The notes beneath the pieces were generated by a model. The model had not been told where the DNA came from, searched no databases, and saw only the letters and a list, made by a program, of their open reading frames with translations. Positions 15,496 to 23,613 of a stretch of DNA of 41,897 nt are shown piece after piece. Every line of letters begins with the position of its first letter. Position 1 is the first letter of the stretch. The translations under genes were made by a program, and so were the position numbers. The stretch is from the NCBI RefSeq assembly GCF_900240275.1, contig NZ_LT964761.1:597171-639067 (forward strand), written 5' to 3'. The DNA is from [Lactobacillus] timonensis. Lineage in GTDB: Bacteria > Bacillota > Bacilli > Lactobacillales > Lactobacillaceae.

Positions 15496-16128
15496 TTAAT
15501 GCTTATTGCGATAAGCTGCTAGCATTTGACTCAGCTTAGCAGCATGTTCCTTAATAGTGGCTGCATTGCCATTGGCAAGCAACCCACCAAAACAGGTAAT
15601 ATCTGCACCAGCATCCAAAAAGTCGTAGAAATTATCAAAGTTGATACCACCAGAGGCCAATACTGGCATAAATGGCGTTGGTGTAACTGCAGTTTTGATC
15701 AGCTTAGGACCGTCAACTGCCGAGCCAGGGAAGAACTTGATATAAGATGCCCCAGCCTTTAAAGCAGTCGTCATTTCCGTTACTGTATGGCACCCTGGGC
15801 AATAAGGAATCTGGTACAGGTTTGCCAGTTCGTCTACTTCGGCATCAAATTGTGGCGACAAAATAGCATCTGCACCATGAAGAATAGCCAAACGAGCAGT
15901 AGTAGGATCAAGAACAGTCCCTGCACAGATAATAACTTCAGGCAATTCTTTTTTTACCAATTCAATCGATTCAATTGCCGTTGGAACAGTAAAGCTGATT
16001 TCGATCATCTTTACCCCGCCTTCATAACAGGCCTTGGCAATTTCTAATGTTCTTTCTGGCGTTGCGCGAACGACAGACATCAAGTTATACTCTGCCATTT
16101 TCTTTGCAGTATTAATTTTTTGAATCAT
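15496..16128 (-). CDS. eda: KDPG/KHG-type aldolase (2-dehydro-3-deoxyphosphogluconate aldolase family)
   Basis: A 210-residue class I aldolase of the Eda/KdgA family, which splits 2-keto-3-deoxy-6-phosphosugar acids into pyruvate and glyceraldehyde-3-P. The Schiff-base lysine is Lys131 in YIKFFPG, and the catalytic Glu43 is in MIEISFTVPTA. CAGTVLDP and ASGGINFDN are further family marks. It is the last gene of an operon with ascorbate-class IIC, IIB and IIA. No kinase or dehydratase for the usual Entner-Doudoroff route is present, so I infer that the PTS may deliver the phosphorylated keto-deoxy acid directly. Exact substrate stereochemistry (gluconate or galactonate type) is open. Confidence 0.88.
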   Translation of the reverse strand: MIQKINTAKKMAEYNLMSVVRATPERTLEIAKACYEGGVKMIEISFTVPTAIESIELVKKELPEVIICAGTVLDPTTARLAILHGADAILSPQFDAEVDELANLYQIPYCPGCHTVTEMTTALKAGASYIKFFPGSAVDGPKLIKTAVTPTPFMPVLASGGINFDNFYDFLDAGADITCFGGLLANGNAATIKEHAAKLSQMLAAYRNKH

Positions 16129-16144
16129 TATAAGACCCTTTCAA

Positions 16145-17404
16145 TTAGAATAAGTTCAAAACACCCTTCAGGAAAATACCGATAACATTGTAGTCAACGT
16201 TCGGGAAAGTTGAACCATTAATACCCATGTGCTGGAACGTTGGCATCAAAACAAGTGGTAAGAATGCAAGCAACAGTCCCATGACGAAAGAACCAGCAAT
16301 AGCTCCCCGCCAACCACCAGTCGAGTTACCAAAAATAGCAGAAGCACCACCTGAGAAGAAGCAAATGTGAGCAGCTGGAATAATCACAGTAGAGAAGTGC
16401 AATGCCAGCATAATGACAATCGCAATCAAACCAGCAGTGTATGAACTAATGAACCCAACTAGGATCGCAGTCGGTGCGTATGGGAAAATCGTCGGTACAT
16501 CCAGTGCTGGACGAGAACCTGGAATAAACTTTGTTGAAATAGATACAAAGGCGTTTGTGAGTTCTTCCAGGAACATCCCAACACCGTACATCAGGATACT
16601 CATACCGGCAGTAAATGAAATGGCTTGTAATAATGGGAAGACCAGCCACTGAACACCACCGGAAACTTTCATAGTGTAAGCTTCACCGGCAGCAAGAGTT
16701 GCGGCGTAGAACAAGATCAGCATTAAAACAGCAACACCGATAATAAAGTCTTTGAATAATGACAGGAACTTTGGAAAATGAATGTTTTCGGTGGTTTCGT
16801 CAGCATGTTTCTTGAACAATAAACCAACGCAGCCGGCCAAAGCATAACCGATCATGTTAAAGTGACCAATCGCTTGCTGATCTCCACCAGTGATCTTACG
16901 CATAAATGGTTGGCAAAGTTCCGGAAGCGCTCCAGAGAAGAACCCTAAAATAGCTCCACCTAGAAGACAAGCCCAGAAGTCGTTCATTCCGTATGATTTC
17001 AAAATTAATCCCAAAATACAAGCAAAGAACAAGCTGTGTCCACCGGTAAAGAAGATATTCTTAAAGGGTGTGATTCGTGCAAAAATCAGGTTAAAGACAA
17101 AGCCGAGAATCAATACAACAGAAACAACTAATCCATAATGAGTTTGGGCAGCTGCGGTTGCAGCTTCAGGTGCGGCAATAACCCCATGAATATGGAACCC
17201 TTTTTGGAATAGTTTGTTAAAGTTCTGAAGCGAGGCGGTGATCATCGAACCCCCACCCTGAAAAATAGCAAAACCAACAATTGTCTTGATGGTCCCCTTA
17301 ACAACATCAGTTGCTGTTTTACCCTTCTGAGCAATCAAACCGATACATGCAACTAGTCCTAGTAGGATCGCTGGGTTGCTAAGTAATGCAACAACAAACT
17401 TCAT
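16145..17404 (-). CDS. PTS ascorbate-class (UlaA/SgaT) EIIC permease
   Basis: A 419-residue polytopic permease paralogous to the IICs at 10684-12051 and 35212-36573 but about 35 residues shorter at the C-terminus. It shares GTIKTIVGFAIFQGGGSM near residue 40, ALDVPTIFPYAPTAILVGF and GGWRGAIAGSFVMG near 365. It follows IIB by 14 bp and precedes the aldolase by 16 bp. The insertion of an IS4-type element upstream of IIB separates it from the operon promoter near 19757, so its expression in this strain is uncertain. Confidence 0.92.
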   Translation of the reverse strand: MKFVVALLSNPAILLGLVACIGLIAQKGKTATDVVKGTIKTIVGFAIFQGGGSMITASLQNFNKLFQKGFHIHGVIAAPEAATAAAQTHYGLVVSVVLILGFVFNLIFARITPFKNIFFTGGHSLFFACILGLILKSYGMNDFWACLLGGAILGFFSGALPELCQPFMRKITGGDQQAIGHFNMIGYALAGCVGLLFKKHADETTENIHFPKFLSLFKDFIIGVAVLMLILFYAATLAAGEAYTMKVSGGVQWLVFPLLQAISFTAGMSILMYGVGMFLEELTNAFVSISTKFIPGSRPALDVPTIFPYAPTAILVGFISSYTAGLIAIVIMLALHFSTVIIPAAHICFFSGGASAIFGNSTGGWRGAIAGSFVMGLLLAFLPLVLMPTFQHMGINGSTFPNVDYNVIGIFLKGVLNLF

Positions 17405-17418
17405 GTTTACATCTCCCC

Positions 17419-17697
17419 CTAGCCTTCCATAATTGGCTTCAGCTTTTCTTCGATTTCATTGGCATCCATCATGTTAGTAATACCAATAACTTTCTTATTA
17501 GGGTATTCTTTCTTAAGATCGTCAGCCACGTCGTTCAGTGCAATCACAACGTCGCCGTTAAAGCTACCAACACCATCTAAGCTGGAGTGTGAAACATCAA
17601 GATCCCAACCATTTTTCGAAGCAACATTCCGAACCTGCACCGTCATCATCGTGCTCGTTCCCATACCATTCCGACAAGTTACTAATGCGCTAGCCAT
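17419..17697 (-). CDS. PTS ascorbate-class (UlaB-type) EIIB
   Basis: A 92-residue IIB phosphocarrier with the active Cys8 in VTCRNGMGTSTMM. An AAGGAAG site stands 8 nt before the ATG. Before the IS insertion it began 20 bp after the IIA stop; now a 1.56-kb IS element lies between them. The protein itself is intact. It is followed by IIC and the KDPG-type aldolase. Confidence 0.9.
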   Translation of the reverse strand: MASALVTCRNGMGTSTMMTVQVRNVASKNGWDLDVSHSSLDGVGSFNGDVVIALNDVADDLKKEYPNKKVIGITNMMDANEIEEKLKPIMEG

Positions 17698-17727
17698 AAC
17701 AAAAACTTCCTTTCTAGTCGTTTACAA

Positions 17728-17736
17728 TTTCATCTA
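17728..17736. repeat. Target-site duplication, left copy (TTTCATCTA)
   Basis: This 9-bp direct repeat abuts the left inverted repeat of the IS4-type element. An identical copy follows the right end at 19299-19307. Confidence 0.9.
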
Positions 17737-17751
17737 CTGAAACTTGAAAGC

Positions 17752-17790
17752 TAATAATCACGCCAAAGGCGTGTGGTTATTGGCTTTTTT
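17752..17790 (+). terminator. Protective terminator inside the left end of the IS4-type element
   Basis: AATAATCACGCC pairs with GGCGTGTGGTTATT (one bulge) and is followed by GGCTTTTTT. It lies upstream of the transposase on the same strand, so it blocks impinging transcription. Confidence 0.65.
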
Positions 17791-17868
17791 GGCAAAAAAA
17801 TAAACGCAAGCTCTCCTGCGTTGTATACTTTAGTCGACCAAAACCAAGATACAAAGGAGACTTACGTC

Positions 17869-19227
17869 ATGAATATTATAAGACAAAAAAATACAGAAAA
17901 CGAGCTTCACAATATTGTTCATCAATTTACTTCCCTCATTGGTCTATCTAAACTCACCAAGTTGGTGAATTATCGCCGGAATTCAGAAATCAGCTTGATG
18001 AAGGTCATTGAATGGCTGCTCACGACAAAGTTCCTGGGACGCTCGCTTTATCGAGCCCATGAAACACCTAACTTTACCAGTCGCACCGTCAGAAATAATT
18101 TGAACGATGGCCGGATCAATTGGCAACGCTTGATTTGTCAAGTTGGGAGTCATTTAATCAAGCATTTACGACCGTTTATTGACCGCCGGCGGCGGTTAGC
18201 ATTGATCATTGACGATACACTCTTTTCCCGTGAGTACGCCACCCAAACCGAATTACTAGCGCGAGTCTTTGACCATGACAAACAGTTATATATTAAGGGA
18301 TACCGGGCTTTAACTTTGGGTTGGAGTGACGCCAATACATTCTTACCGATCAACTTTGCATTAATGTCTTCCAAGAAGCCACAAAACGTCCTTGGAAAAT
18401 CAGCTAAAACAACCGATCAACGAACAATTGCTGGCCGGAGACGTCGCCAAGCACAGCAAAAAATGAACCTCGTTTCATTGCAACTTGTCAAGCAAGCCCT
18501 CGCAAATGGCGTTCTGGCTGACTATGTGTTATTTGATAGCTGGTATAGCTCACCAAAAATGTTCTATGAATTAACCAAGTTGGGATTAAACGGCGTGGGC
18601 ATGCTTAAACGGTCCAGCAAAATTTACTATCAATATCGCGGACGGCAATATTCAGTTAAAGCATTATACAAGCGACTGCAGGCCTCAAAATATCAACCCA
18701 AGCAAGCTTATCAATACAGCTGCTTTGTCGAAGCGCACGTCGGGAACCAAAAATTCAAGCTTCGCTTGGTATTTGTGGCTAATCGGGCCCGTCAAGATGA
18801 CTACCTAGTACTGGCAACGACTCAGTTAGGCCTTCAGCCACAAGCGATCATTCAACTATACGCCCGAAGATGGCAAATTGAGAATTACTTTAAAGTTGCC
18901 AAGCAATACTTGCGGCTCGACAAATCACAAGTTCAAAATTATGACGGGCTTTGTGGCCATTTAGCAATTGTCATGATGACTTATGACCTATTAGCTTGGC
19001 AGGAACGGCAAAATCAGGATGATCGCACCATTGGGGATTTATTCTTTATAATGAACGAAGCCATGCCAGATATTGAGTTGTCTCAAGCACTGGTATGGCT
19101 TCTAAATTCGTTAAAAACGATTATTAATCATGAAGTTTATGCAAGAAGAGCCCAAATTATTCAGATGATGAATCAGTTCTTCACATTTTTGCCGAAACGG
19201 TTAGTTTCGCTGTTAACAGCAAGCTAA
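17869..19227 (+). CDS. IS4-family transposase
   Basis: A 452-residue DDE transposase. Catalytic aspartates are at about 115/116 (LIIDDTLFS) and 223 (LFDSWYSS). The glutamate is Glu338 in the IS4 signature Y-x2-R-x3-E-x6-K (Tyr331, Arg334, Glu338, Lys345). The start ATG at 17869 has AAAGGAGA 6-7 nt upstream; the in-frame extension to 17773 runs through the protective hairpin and is not a real start. The length is usual for the family and the frame is intact, so the element is probably active. It is antisense to the host PTS operon. Confidence 0.95.
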   Translation: MNIIRQKNTENELHNIVHQFTSLIGLSKLTKLVNYRRNSEISLMKVIEWLLTTKFLGRSLYRAHETPNFTSRTVRNNLNDGRINWQRLICQVGSHLIKHLRPFIDRRRRLALIIDDTLFSREYATQTELLARVFDHDKQLYIKGYRALTLGWSDANTFLPINFALMSSKKPQNVLGKSAKTTDQRTIAGRRRRQAQQKMNLVSLQLVKQALANGVLADYVLFDSWYSSPKMFYELTKLGLNGVGMLKRSSKIYYQYRGRQYSVKALYKRLQASKYQPKQAYQYSCFVEAHVGNQKFKLRLVFVANRARQDDYLVLATTQLGLQPQAIIQLYARRWQIENYFKVAKQYLRLDKSQVQNYDGLCGHLAIVMMTYDLLAWQERQNQDDRTIGDLFFIMNEAMPDIELSQALVWLLNSLKTIINHEVYARRAQIIQMMNQFFTFLPKRLVSLLTAS

Positions 19228-19287
19228 ATGGTTAAATTAATTAAAATATGCCCTGTGATACCAAGGGATCAGTCTGTCTTCATACTT

Positions 19288-19719
19288 TCAAGTTTCAGTT
19301 TCATCTACTTGCTGTGGGCTATTAGCCTGATCTAACTGCTGGTAAAGGTCTTTCTTTTGCAAGACTTTCACAAGTTCCGCCATCTGTCCCAGATGGCCCT
19401 CAGGTTTAACGGAACTAAGCGTAAAGAGATACTTTACTGGATCGTTCGCCTTGTTGCCAAACTTAACTGGTTCCTTAAGAACCGTTAATCCAATAGCGTC
19501 ATCCAACACACCGTCCTTAGAGCTAGCGTGTGGTAGTGCAACATGGGGGGCAATCACAATATATGGTCCCGTTTCCTTTGCAATTTCGATGATCCGCTTT
19601 GGATATTGATCCGTTACCTTGTTATGTTCTACAAGTGGTTGGACAGCCTTATTAACGGCTTCTTCCCAGCTATTTGCTTCAACATTGACTTGGATCAGCT
19701 CCGGATCGATTAAAGACAT
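19288..19719 (-). CDS. PTS EIIA (UlaC/mannitol-fructose type), C-terminus altered by IS insertion
   Basis: A 143-residue IIA phosphocarrier with His64 in VALPHASSKDG. It is the first gene of the IIA-IIB-IIC-aldolase operon and lies divergent to the regulator at 19845-21911, with an ATG start and GAGGTGAT upstream. The IS4-type element entered its last codons. Joining the two flanks through one copy of the 9-bp duplication restores an ending QQVDEIVND. The present gene ends QQVDETET, with the final three residues and the stop encoded by the IS inverted repeat. The active site is far from this end, so the protein probably works, but the downstream genes are cut off. Confidence 0.9.
   Translation of the reverse strand: MSLIDPELIQVNVEANSWEEAVNKAVQPLVEHNKVTDQYPKRIIEIAKETGPYIVIAPHVALPHASSKDGVLDDAIGLTVLKEPVKFGNKANDPVKYLFTLSSVKPEGHLGQMAELVKVLQKKDLYQQLDQANSPQQVDETET
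19299..19307. repeat. Target-site duplication, right copy (TTTCATCTA)
   Basis: This copy is identical to 17728-17736 and flanks the right inverted repeat of the IS4-type element. Confidence 0.9.
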
Positions 19720-19756
19720 CTCCCAATCACCTCATTTCCATGTCTTTTCGCCTTGC

Positions 19757-19814
19757 AGTATAGGTATTTACAAAAAAGTACACAAGCGCAATAATATCTT
19801 GTGGATGAGTGCAA
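19757..19814 (-). promoter_or_regulatory. Promoter of the interrupted PTS operon with paired TTGCRC boxes
   Basis: On the minus strand TTGCAC (19809-19814) and TTGCGC (19786-19791) are exactly 23 bp apart start to start. The latter lies exactly 23 bp upstream of a TATACT -10 (19757-19762). A TTGTGT -35 with a 17-bp spacer overlaps the second box. The same geometry is present at 37458-37515. Confidence 0.6.
19767..19795 (+). promoter_or_regulatory. Divergent promoter of the PRD regulator gene
   Basis: TTTACA (19767-19772) and AATAAT (19790-19795) are separated by 17 bp, about 50 bp before the regulator start. It overlaps the operator boxes of the opposite promoter, which would allow autoregulation. 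Confidence 0.45.
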
Positions 19815-19844
19815 AAATTGTGCACGATTGGAGAGGATAATAAA

Positions 19845-21911
19845 ATGATTAACTTTAGCAAAAGTCGCCATGGCAATGACTTGCTGACAAACCTTTGCGA
19901 ATCAACAGCCAAGTTTACTGATTCACAATCTTTAGCTGATAAACTGGAAATTTCTCGACGATCTCTTTTTTACACAATTAAAAAGGTCAACAGCGAATTA
20001 TCCGCTGCTGACCTTGATCCAATTTCCTATATCCGTCCAACTGGTTATTTTCTGTCCGATAAAACTCGTCAAGCTTTACAAAATAGTCATCCTACAAATG
20101 AACTTTTGCCAAAAATAAGTATCCAGCTTAAAAAAACACCGCGAAATAACGAACGGCAAATTATAGATACCTTCCTAATGATTAGTGATTATTTTCCCGT
20201 CATTTCTTCACTGCAACAACTGTATAGTGTTAGCAAAAATACGATTCTTAGTGACATTCGTTATGTTAAAGCCAACCTGCCCGAGGGACTTACCATGGTC
20301 AATACTCCTCGTGGCAAAGCAATTGCTGGCCCCGAAATGATTAAGCGCAGCTGGGTCTTATCACACTTATCCACAGTCCTCCACTTCATCTGTGTTCCCA
20401 ACTTCGACCAACATCATTCTTATATCGAAAAGCAACTCAAACAATTCGAAAAGATTACCGGGAGTGCACTGACTGGTAATGCTTTTCACTCGCTGCTCCA
20501 TTATCTGGACTGGTATACGTTCAGAATAACCGTTAAACACTATCACCTTCCTGTTTCTGATAATGATTCAGCCCTTCCTTACTCGCTCTCTAATATGTGG
20601 GCCACTAGATTTTTAAAAGGCATTAAGATTAACAATCCTGCTGAAGTCAACTATCTGAGCGAGATTGTCAATGCAAACCAATTTTCCTATATTGACCGGG
20701 ATAACCCGATGATGAATAAATTACGCCCCATTGCAAAACAAATAGTTCACCTTTGGGTTCTCTCAGCCAATGCATCATTATCAATTAACATTAACAAACT
20801 CATTGAGAATTTAACTGTTCACCTAGTTCCGACTTATTACCGGTGCAAATATCATATCCAATACCATAATCCTTTGCTTAATGAAATAACTACCAATTAT
20901 CAAGAAACATTTCAACTGACCAGACTATCTGTCTCACCGCTTGAAAAGTATCTCAATACTAAGCTTTCGGACGATGAAATTTCTCTGATCTCTATCTATT
21001 TTGGCAGTGCTCTTCGCAACCAGCACCGTAAGAAGCTCAAGAATGAAATTCTTGTTGTTTGTTCTAGTGGTATTGGCACCTCACACCTTTTGTTTAGTCA
21101 ACTCCAGAATGTTTACCCCTCTGTCAACTTTCGGCGCCCATTCAACACCTTGGAACTTGAAAATGTCAACTGGAGCAATGTTGCTGGTGTCATCAGTACT
21201 CTTCCCGTCAATTACGATCGACAAGTTCCCCACATTCAAATTCAAGCAATGCCCTCAAAAGCTGATTGGCAAACTATTCAGCGTTTTCTGATTGAGACTA
21301 ACGTTTTATCAAAGGAAACTGCGTCACGAATTAACATTGAATCACTAATCGACGTCATTGCAGAATACGCGCGAATTGAGCATCCCCAGCAGCTGAAACA
21401 AGCTCTGTTGGACTTTCTCCTTTCTGCTAAAAGTGTCAATATGAATTATCCTAATAGGGAACGGTTCCTCGGAATTAATCAACAATACCTCCAACTGTTT
21501 AAGAGCCCAACTAACTGGCAAGCAGCAATTCAACAGTCGTTTCAACCATTGGAGGATGCTGGTACCATTGACCACTCTTACACCACTAAAATAATTCAAT
21601 CGACCATTGATCACGGCGATTACATGATTATCGGCAACGGTATTATGCTTGCTCATGGAGGGCCAGCAGACGGGGTTAACAAACTAGGGATTGGATTTAA
21701 TCTCTTCAAGCAGCCATTTACTAGCATTGGCGGTCAAACCATTCACATTGTTATTACCCTGGCCCCAGTCGATGCCAAGCTGCAAGTTCCATTTCTCGAA
21801 GTTATGTTAAAATTTGCTTCTGATAAAAAATGGCTTAAAAAGGTGATTGCTTCACCAACAAAGGACGATTTAAAAGTCATTTTGCACCAGAGTCATTTAC
21901 TAGCTAATTAA
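19845..21911 (+). CDS. PRD-domain PTS regulator (HTH-PRD-PRD-EIIB-EIIA)
   Basis: A 688-residue LicR/MtlR-type activator. Two N-terminal HTH regions are followed by two PRDs. The galactitol-type EIIB has Cys406 in VCSSGIGTS and the EIIA has His604 in MLAHGGPAD. I start at ATG 19845 because GGAGAGG stands 8 nt upstream; a GTG at 19809 is not supported. It is divergent from the PTS-aldolase operon and is the likely regulator of it. It is a close paralogue of 37565-39616 (similar N-terminus with RHG, same EIIB motif). Its EIIA tail is more diverged from transport IIAs than that of the 12361-14427 regulator. Expression ends at the bidirectional hairpin near 21927. Confidence 0.9.
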   Translation: MINFSKSRHGNDLLTNLCESTAKFTDSQSLADKLEISRRSLFYTIKKVNSELSAADLDPISYIRPTGYFLSDKTRQALQNSHPTNELLPKISIQLKKTPRNNERQIIDTFLMISDYFPVISSLQQLYSVSKNTILSDIRYVKANLPEGLTMVNTPRGKAIAGPEMIKRSWVLSHLSTVLHFICVPNFDQHHSYIEKQLKQFEKITGSALTGNAFHSLLHYLDWYTFRITVKHYHLPVSDNDSALPYSLSNMWATRFLKGIKINNPAEVNYLSEIVNANQFSYIDRDNPMMNKLRPIAKQIVHLWVLSANASLSININKLIENLTVHLVPTYYRCKYHIQYHNPLLNEITTNYQETFQLTRLSVSPLEKYLNTKLSDDEISLISIYFGSALRNQHRKKLKNEILVVCSSGIGTSHLLFSQLQNVYPSVNFRRPFNTLELENVNWSNVAGVISTLPVNYDRQVPHIQIQAMPSKADWQTIQRFLIETNVLSKETASRINIESLIDVIAEYARIEHPQQLKQALLDFLLSAKSVNMNYPNRERFLGINQQYLQLFKSPTNWQAAIQQSFQPLEDAGTIDHSYTTKIIQSTIDHGDYMIIGNGIMLAHGGPADGVNKLGIGFNLFKQPFTSIGGQTIHIVITLAPVDAKLQVPFLEVMLKFASDKKWLKKVIASPTKDDLKVILHQSHLLAN

Positions 21912-21923
21912 CAAACAAATGGA

Positions 21924-21956
21924 AAGGGCTGACGAGTCTATTCTCGCCAGCCTCTT
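21924..21956. terminator. Bidirectional terminator between the regulator and gatZ
   Basis: GGCTGACGAG (21927-21936) pairs with CTCGCCAGCC (21943-21952), with one mismatch and a 6-nt loop. T-rich tracts follow on both strands. It serves two convergent genes. Confidence 0.7.
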
Positions 21957-21986
21957 TGATGTACATTTCTTATTTTCAACAGGGAG

Positions 21987-23267
21987 TTACTTGCCCATCT
22001 TCCGAACAGCAGTTGTTAATCCCGTTAAGTTCAATGCTTGGATATACTGCCGAATTGGCCGCTTAATTGATTCGATTACAAAGCCATGAACATCAATGTA
22101 GTTAGCTTCCAAGTTCTTCGTCATCTTAGCAATTTCCTTCTTAACATCAGGATTATTAAAGGCATAGTGTCCACCAAGGTGAAGGATTTCTTCCTTCAAC
22201 TTATCATTGGCCAAAACATCCTCAACCTTCAGGTTAACATCATCGCCTTCCATCCACTTGCGCCAACGTTCAGTTCGTACGGCACGATCAATCAGCACTG
22301 GCTTAAGGTTAGATGGATCATCAACTAAGCCATCTTTGTGTAAACGTTGTTCAACATTATAGAGGGTAACATAAGCTTCGGTTTCAGCCGTCCCGTATTG
22401 TGGAGCAACATTAGAAGCCGTGATATTAGCTGGATTGTGAAGCAGCAATTGATAATCACTCAAATAATCAGCATTGTGTTCCTTCAAACCAACACCATAC
22501 TTTTTCGCCATCGCGGTTAATTCCAGAGTGTTCTTCAGGTTCCAGTGACCAACCTGTTCGCCAAGACGGGTTAATGTCCCCGTTTGGCCAACAATGAAGG
22601 TTGGCATTGGCAGCCCATTCTCATCCAGCTTTGCCTTCAACTTCTGTACGAAAGTCTCATAACGATCAGTCGTGGTTAACCCGCCATTAGTTTCTTCAGT
22701 ACCAACTTCGTAACCAATTTCAGGAAGGCCACGCTTCTTCCGTTCATTTTCACAATATTGGATCAACTCAAAGGTCCACTTCAAGTTCTTATCCATGTCA
22801 ATGACTTTACCCATTTCATACGGGTTCTTGGTCGGGTCAATCATTAACAGGTCAAACCCATTTTCAATATCAGACAAGTATGATTCCTTAGCCTTTACCA
22901 TTGCCTCATCTACTGGCAGGTGAGCATTACGCTCTTCATCTCGCTGCCATGGACCACCATGGTCCCGGCAAACATAGTACAAACCTTTAAAACCAGTTTT
23001 ATCGGCTACCGCTTTGATGTCACGAGTAAAGGTCTCTTGATTCCAACCATTGACGTAGCCACCGCCCAGATCATCCTTCTCAACTTGGTTACGGCTAGCA
23101 ATAAACATCAACGGAAAGTCATAGTCACGGCCAAGTTCAAACGTTGCTTCCAGCAGGTTTGGTGACATTGGTCCAATACCAATCAAAGTTGAGCGGCGTC
23201 CCTCATCCTGAAGTTTCAGCATATTAGTAACAGTTTGCTTAATTGATAAATCATTTGTCTCTGTCAT
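21987..23267 (-). CDS. gatZ: GatZ/KbaZ-family protein (non-catalytic tagatose-bisphosphate aldolase subunit or tagatose-6-P 4-epimerase)
   Basis: A 426-residue cytoplasmic protein of the D-tagatose-bisphosphate aldolase class II non-catalytic subunit family. It has the usual full length and motifs such as LIGIGPMSPNLLEATFE at the N-terminus, CRDHGGPWQRDEERN in the first half and EVGTEETNGGL near the middle. It is the last gene of a fructose-class PTS operon, 25 bp after IIB. The partner catalytic subunit GatY/KbaY is absent, as is a tagatose-6-P kinase. Some members of this family are reported to epimerise tagatose-6-P and fructose-6-P at C4. I infer that role here, with the PTS bringing in D-tagatose. 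The family call is firm; the activity is not shown. Confidence 0.85.
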   Translation of the reverse strand: MTETNDLSIKQTVTNMLKLQDEGRRSTLIGIGPMSPNLLEATFELGRDYDFPLMFIASRNQVEKDDLGGGYVNGWNQETFTRDIKAVADKTGFKGLYYVCRDHGGPWQRDEERNAHLPVDEAMVKAKESYLSDIENGFDLLMIDPTKNPYEMGKVIDMDKNLKWTFELIQYCENERKKRGLPEIGYEVGTEETNGGLTTTDRYETFVQKLKAKLDENGLPMPTFIVGQTGTLTRLGEQVGHWNLKNTLELTAMAKKYGVGLKEHNADYLSDYQLLLHNPANITASNVAPQYGTAETEAYVTLYNVEQRLHKDGLVDDPSNLKPVLIDRAVRTERWRKWMEGDDVNLKVEDVLANDKLKEEILHLGGHYAFNNPDVKKEIAKMTKNLEANYIDVHGFVIESIKRPIRQYIQALNLTGLTTAVRKMGK

Positions 23268-23292
23268 TGTTCTTTTTCCCTCTTTAATGTGT

Positions 23293-23601
23293 TTACTTCG
23301 CCATTGATTGCAATTTCTTCATTAGTGCACCAGATTTTGCAATCATTTGCGTTGTACTTAGTTGAACTACTTTTTTACCCTTAAACCGATTGGTGCCAGA
23401 AAGTTCAGTATCATTTGACAGAACTACAAAGTCAGCTTTCTTGATATCATCGGTGCTTAGTGTATTTTCCGTTCCACCGGAACCCTGTGTCTCAACTTTG
23501 ATGTTGATACCTTGTGCCTTAGCCGCTTGTTCTAGCGCTTCAGCAGCCATATAGGTATGAGCAACACCACTAGGGCATGATGTTATTCCTACAATATTCA
23601 T
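23293..23601 (-). CDS. PTS fructose-class EIIB
   Basis: A 102-residue fructose-type IIB with the active Cys9 in GITSCPSGVAHTYMA. I start at ATG 23601, preceded by AAAAGGTGAT at 8-nt spacing; a GTG three codons earlier overlaps that site. It lies between IIC (13 bp upstream) and the GatZ-family gene. It is paralogous to the IIB at 29350-29661, though the order of IIB and IIC is reversed between the two operons. Confidence 0.92.
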   Translation of the reverse strand: MNIVGITSCPSGVAHTYMAAEALEQAAKAQGINIKVETQGSGGTENTLSTDDIKKADFVVLSNDTELSGTNRFKGKKVVQLSTTQMIAKSGALMKKLQSMAK

Positions 23602-23613
23602 AAAAATCACCTT

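Larger units (their letters stand above)
17737..19298 (+). mobile_element. IS4-family insertion sequence, complete, 1562 bp
   Basis: The ends are perfect 14-bp inverted repeats, CTGAAACTTGAAAG at 17737-17750 and its complement at 19285-19298. They are flanked by a 9-bp duplication TTTCATCTA. One transposase gene occupies the interior on the plus strand, opposite to the host operon. Just inside the left end a hairpin followed by T's (about 17752-17790) would stop outside transcripts from reaching the transposase. The element sits in the last codons of the IIA gene at 19288-19719. Intact repeats, duplication and reading frame indicate a recent insertion. Confidence 0.95.

Noticed and set aside
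16446-16649. Various long frames antisense to the PTS permease genes, here and at 35433-35898, 28603-28899 and 36019-36291
   Set aside because: They are shadows of well-supported genes on the other strand, rich in Cys, Arg and Gln, without ribosome binding sites.
17773-17868. N-terminal extension of the IS4 transposase
   Set aside because: It begins in the protective hairpin and lacks a ribosome binding site; AAAGGAGA precedes the ATG at 17869.
21987-23267. Catalytic tagatose-bisphosphate aldolase
   Set aside because: The sequence belongs to the GatZ/KbaZ family, not the zinc-dependent GatY/KbaY/Fba family.
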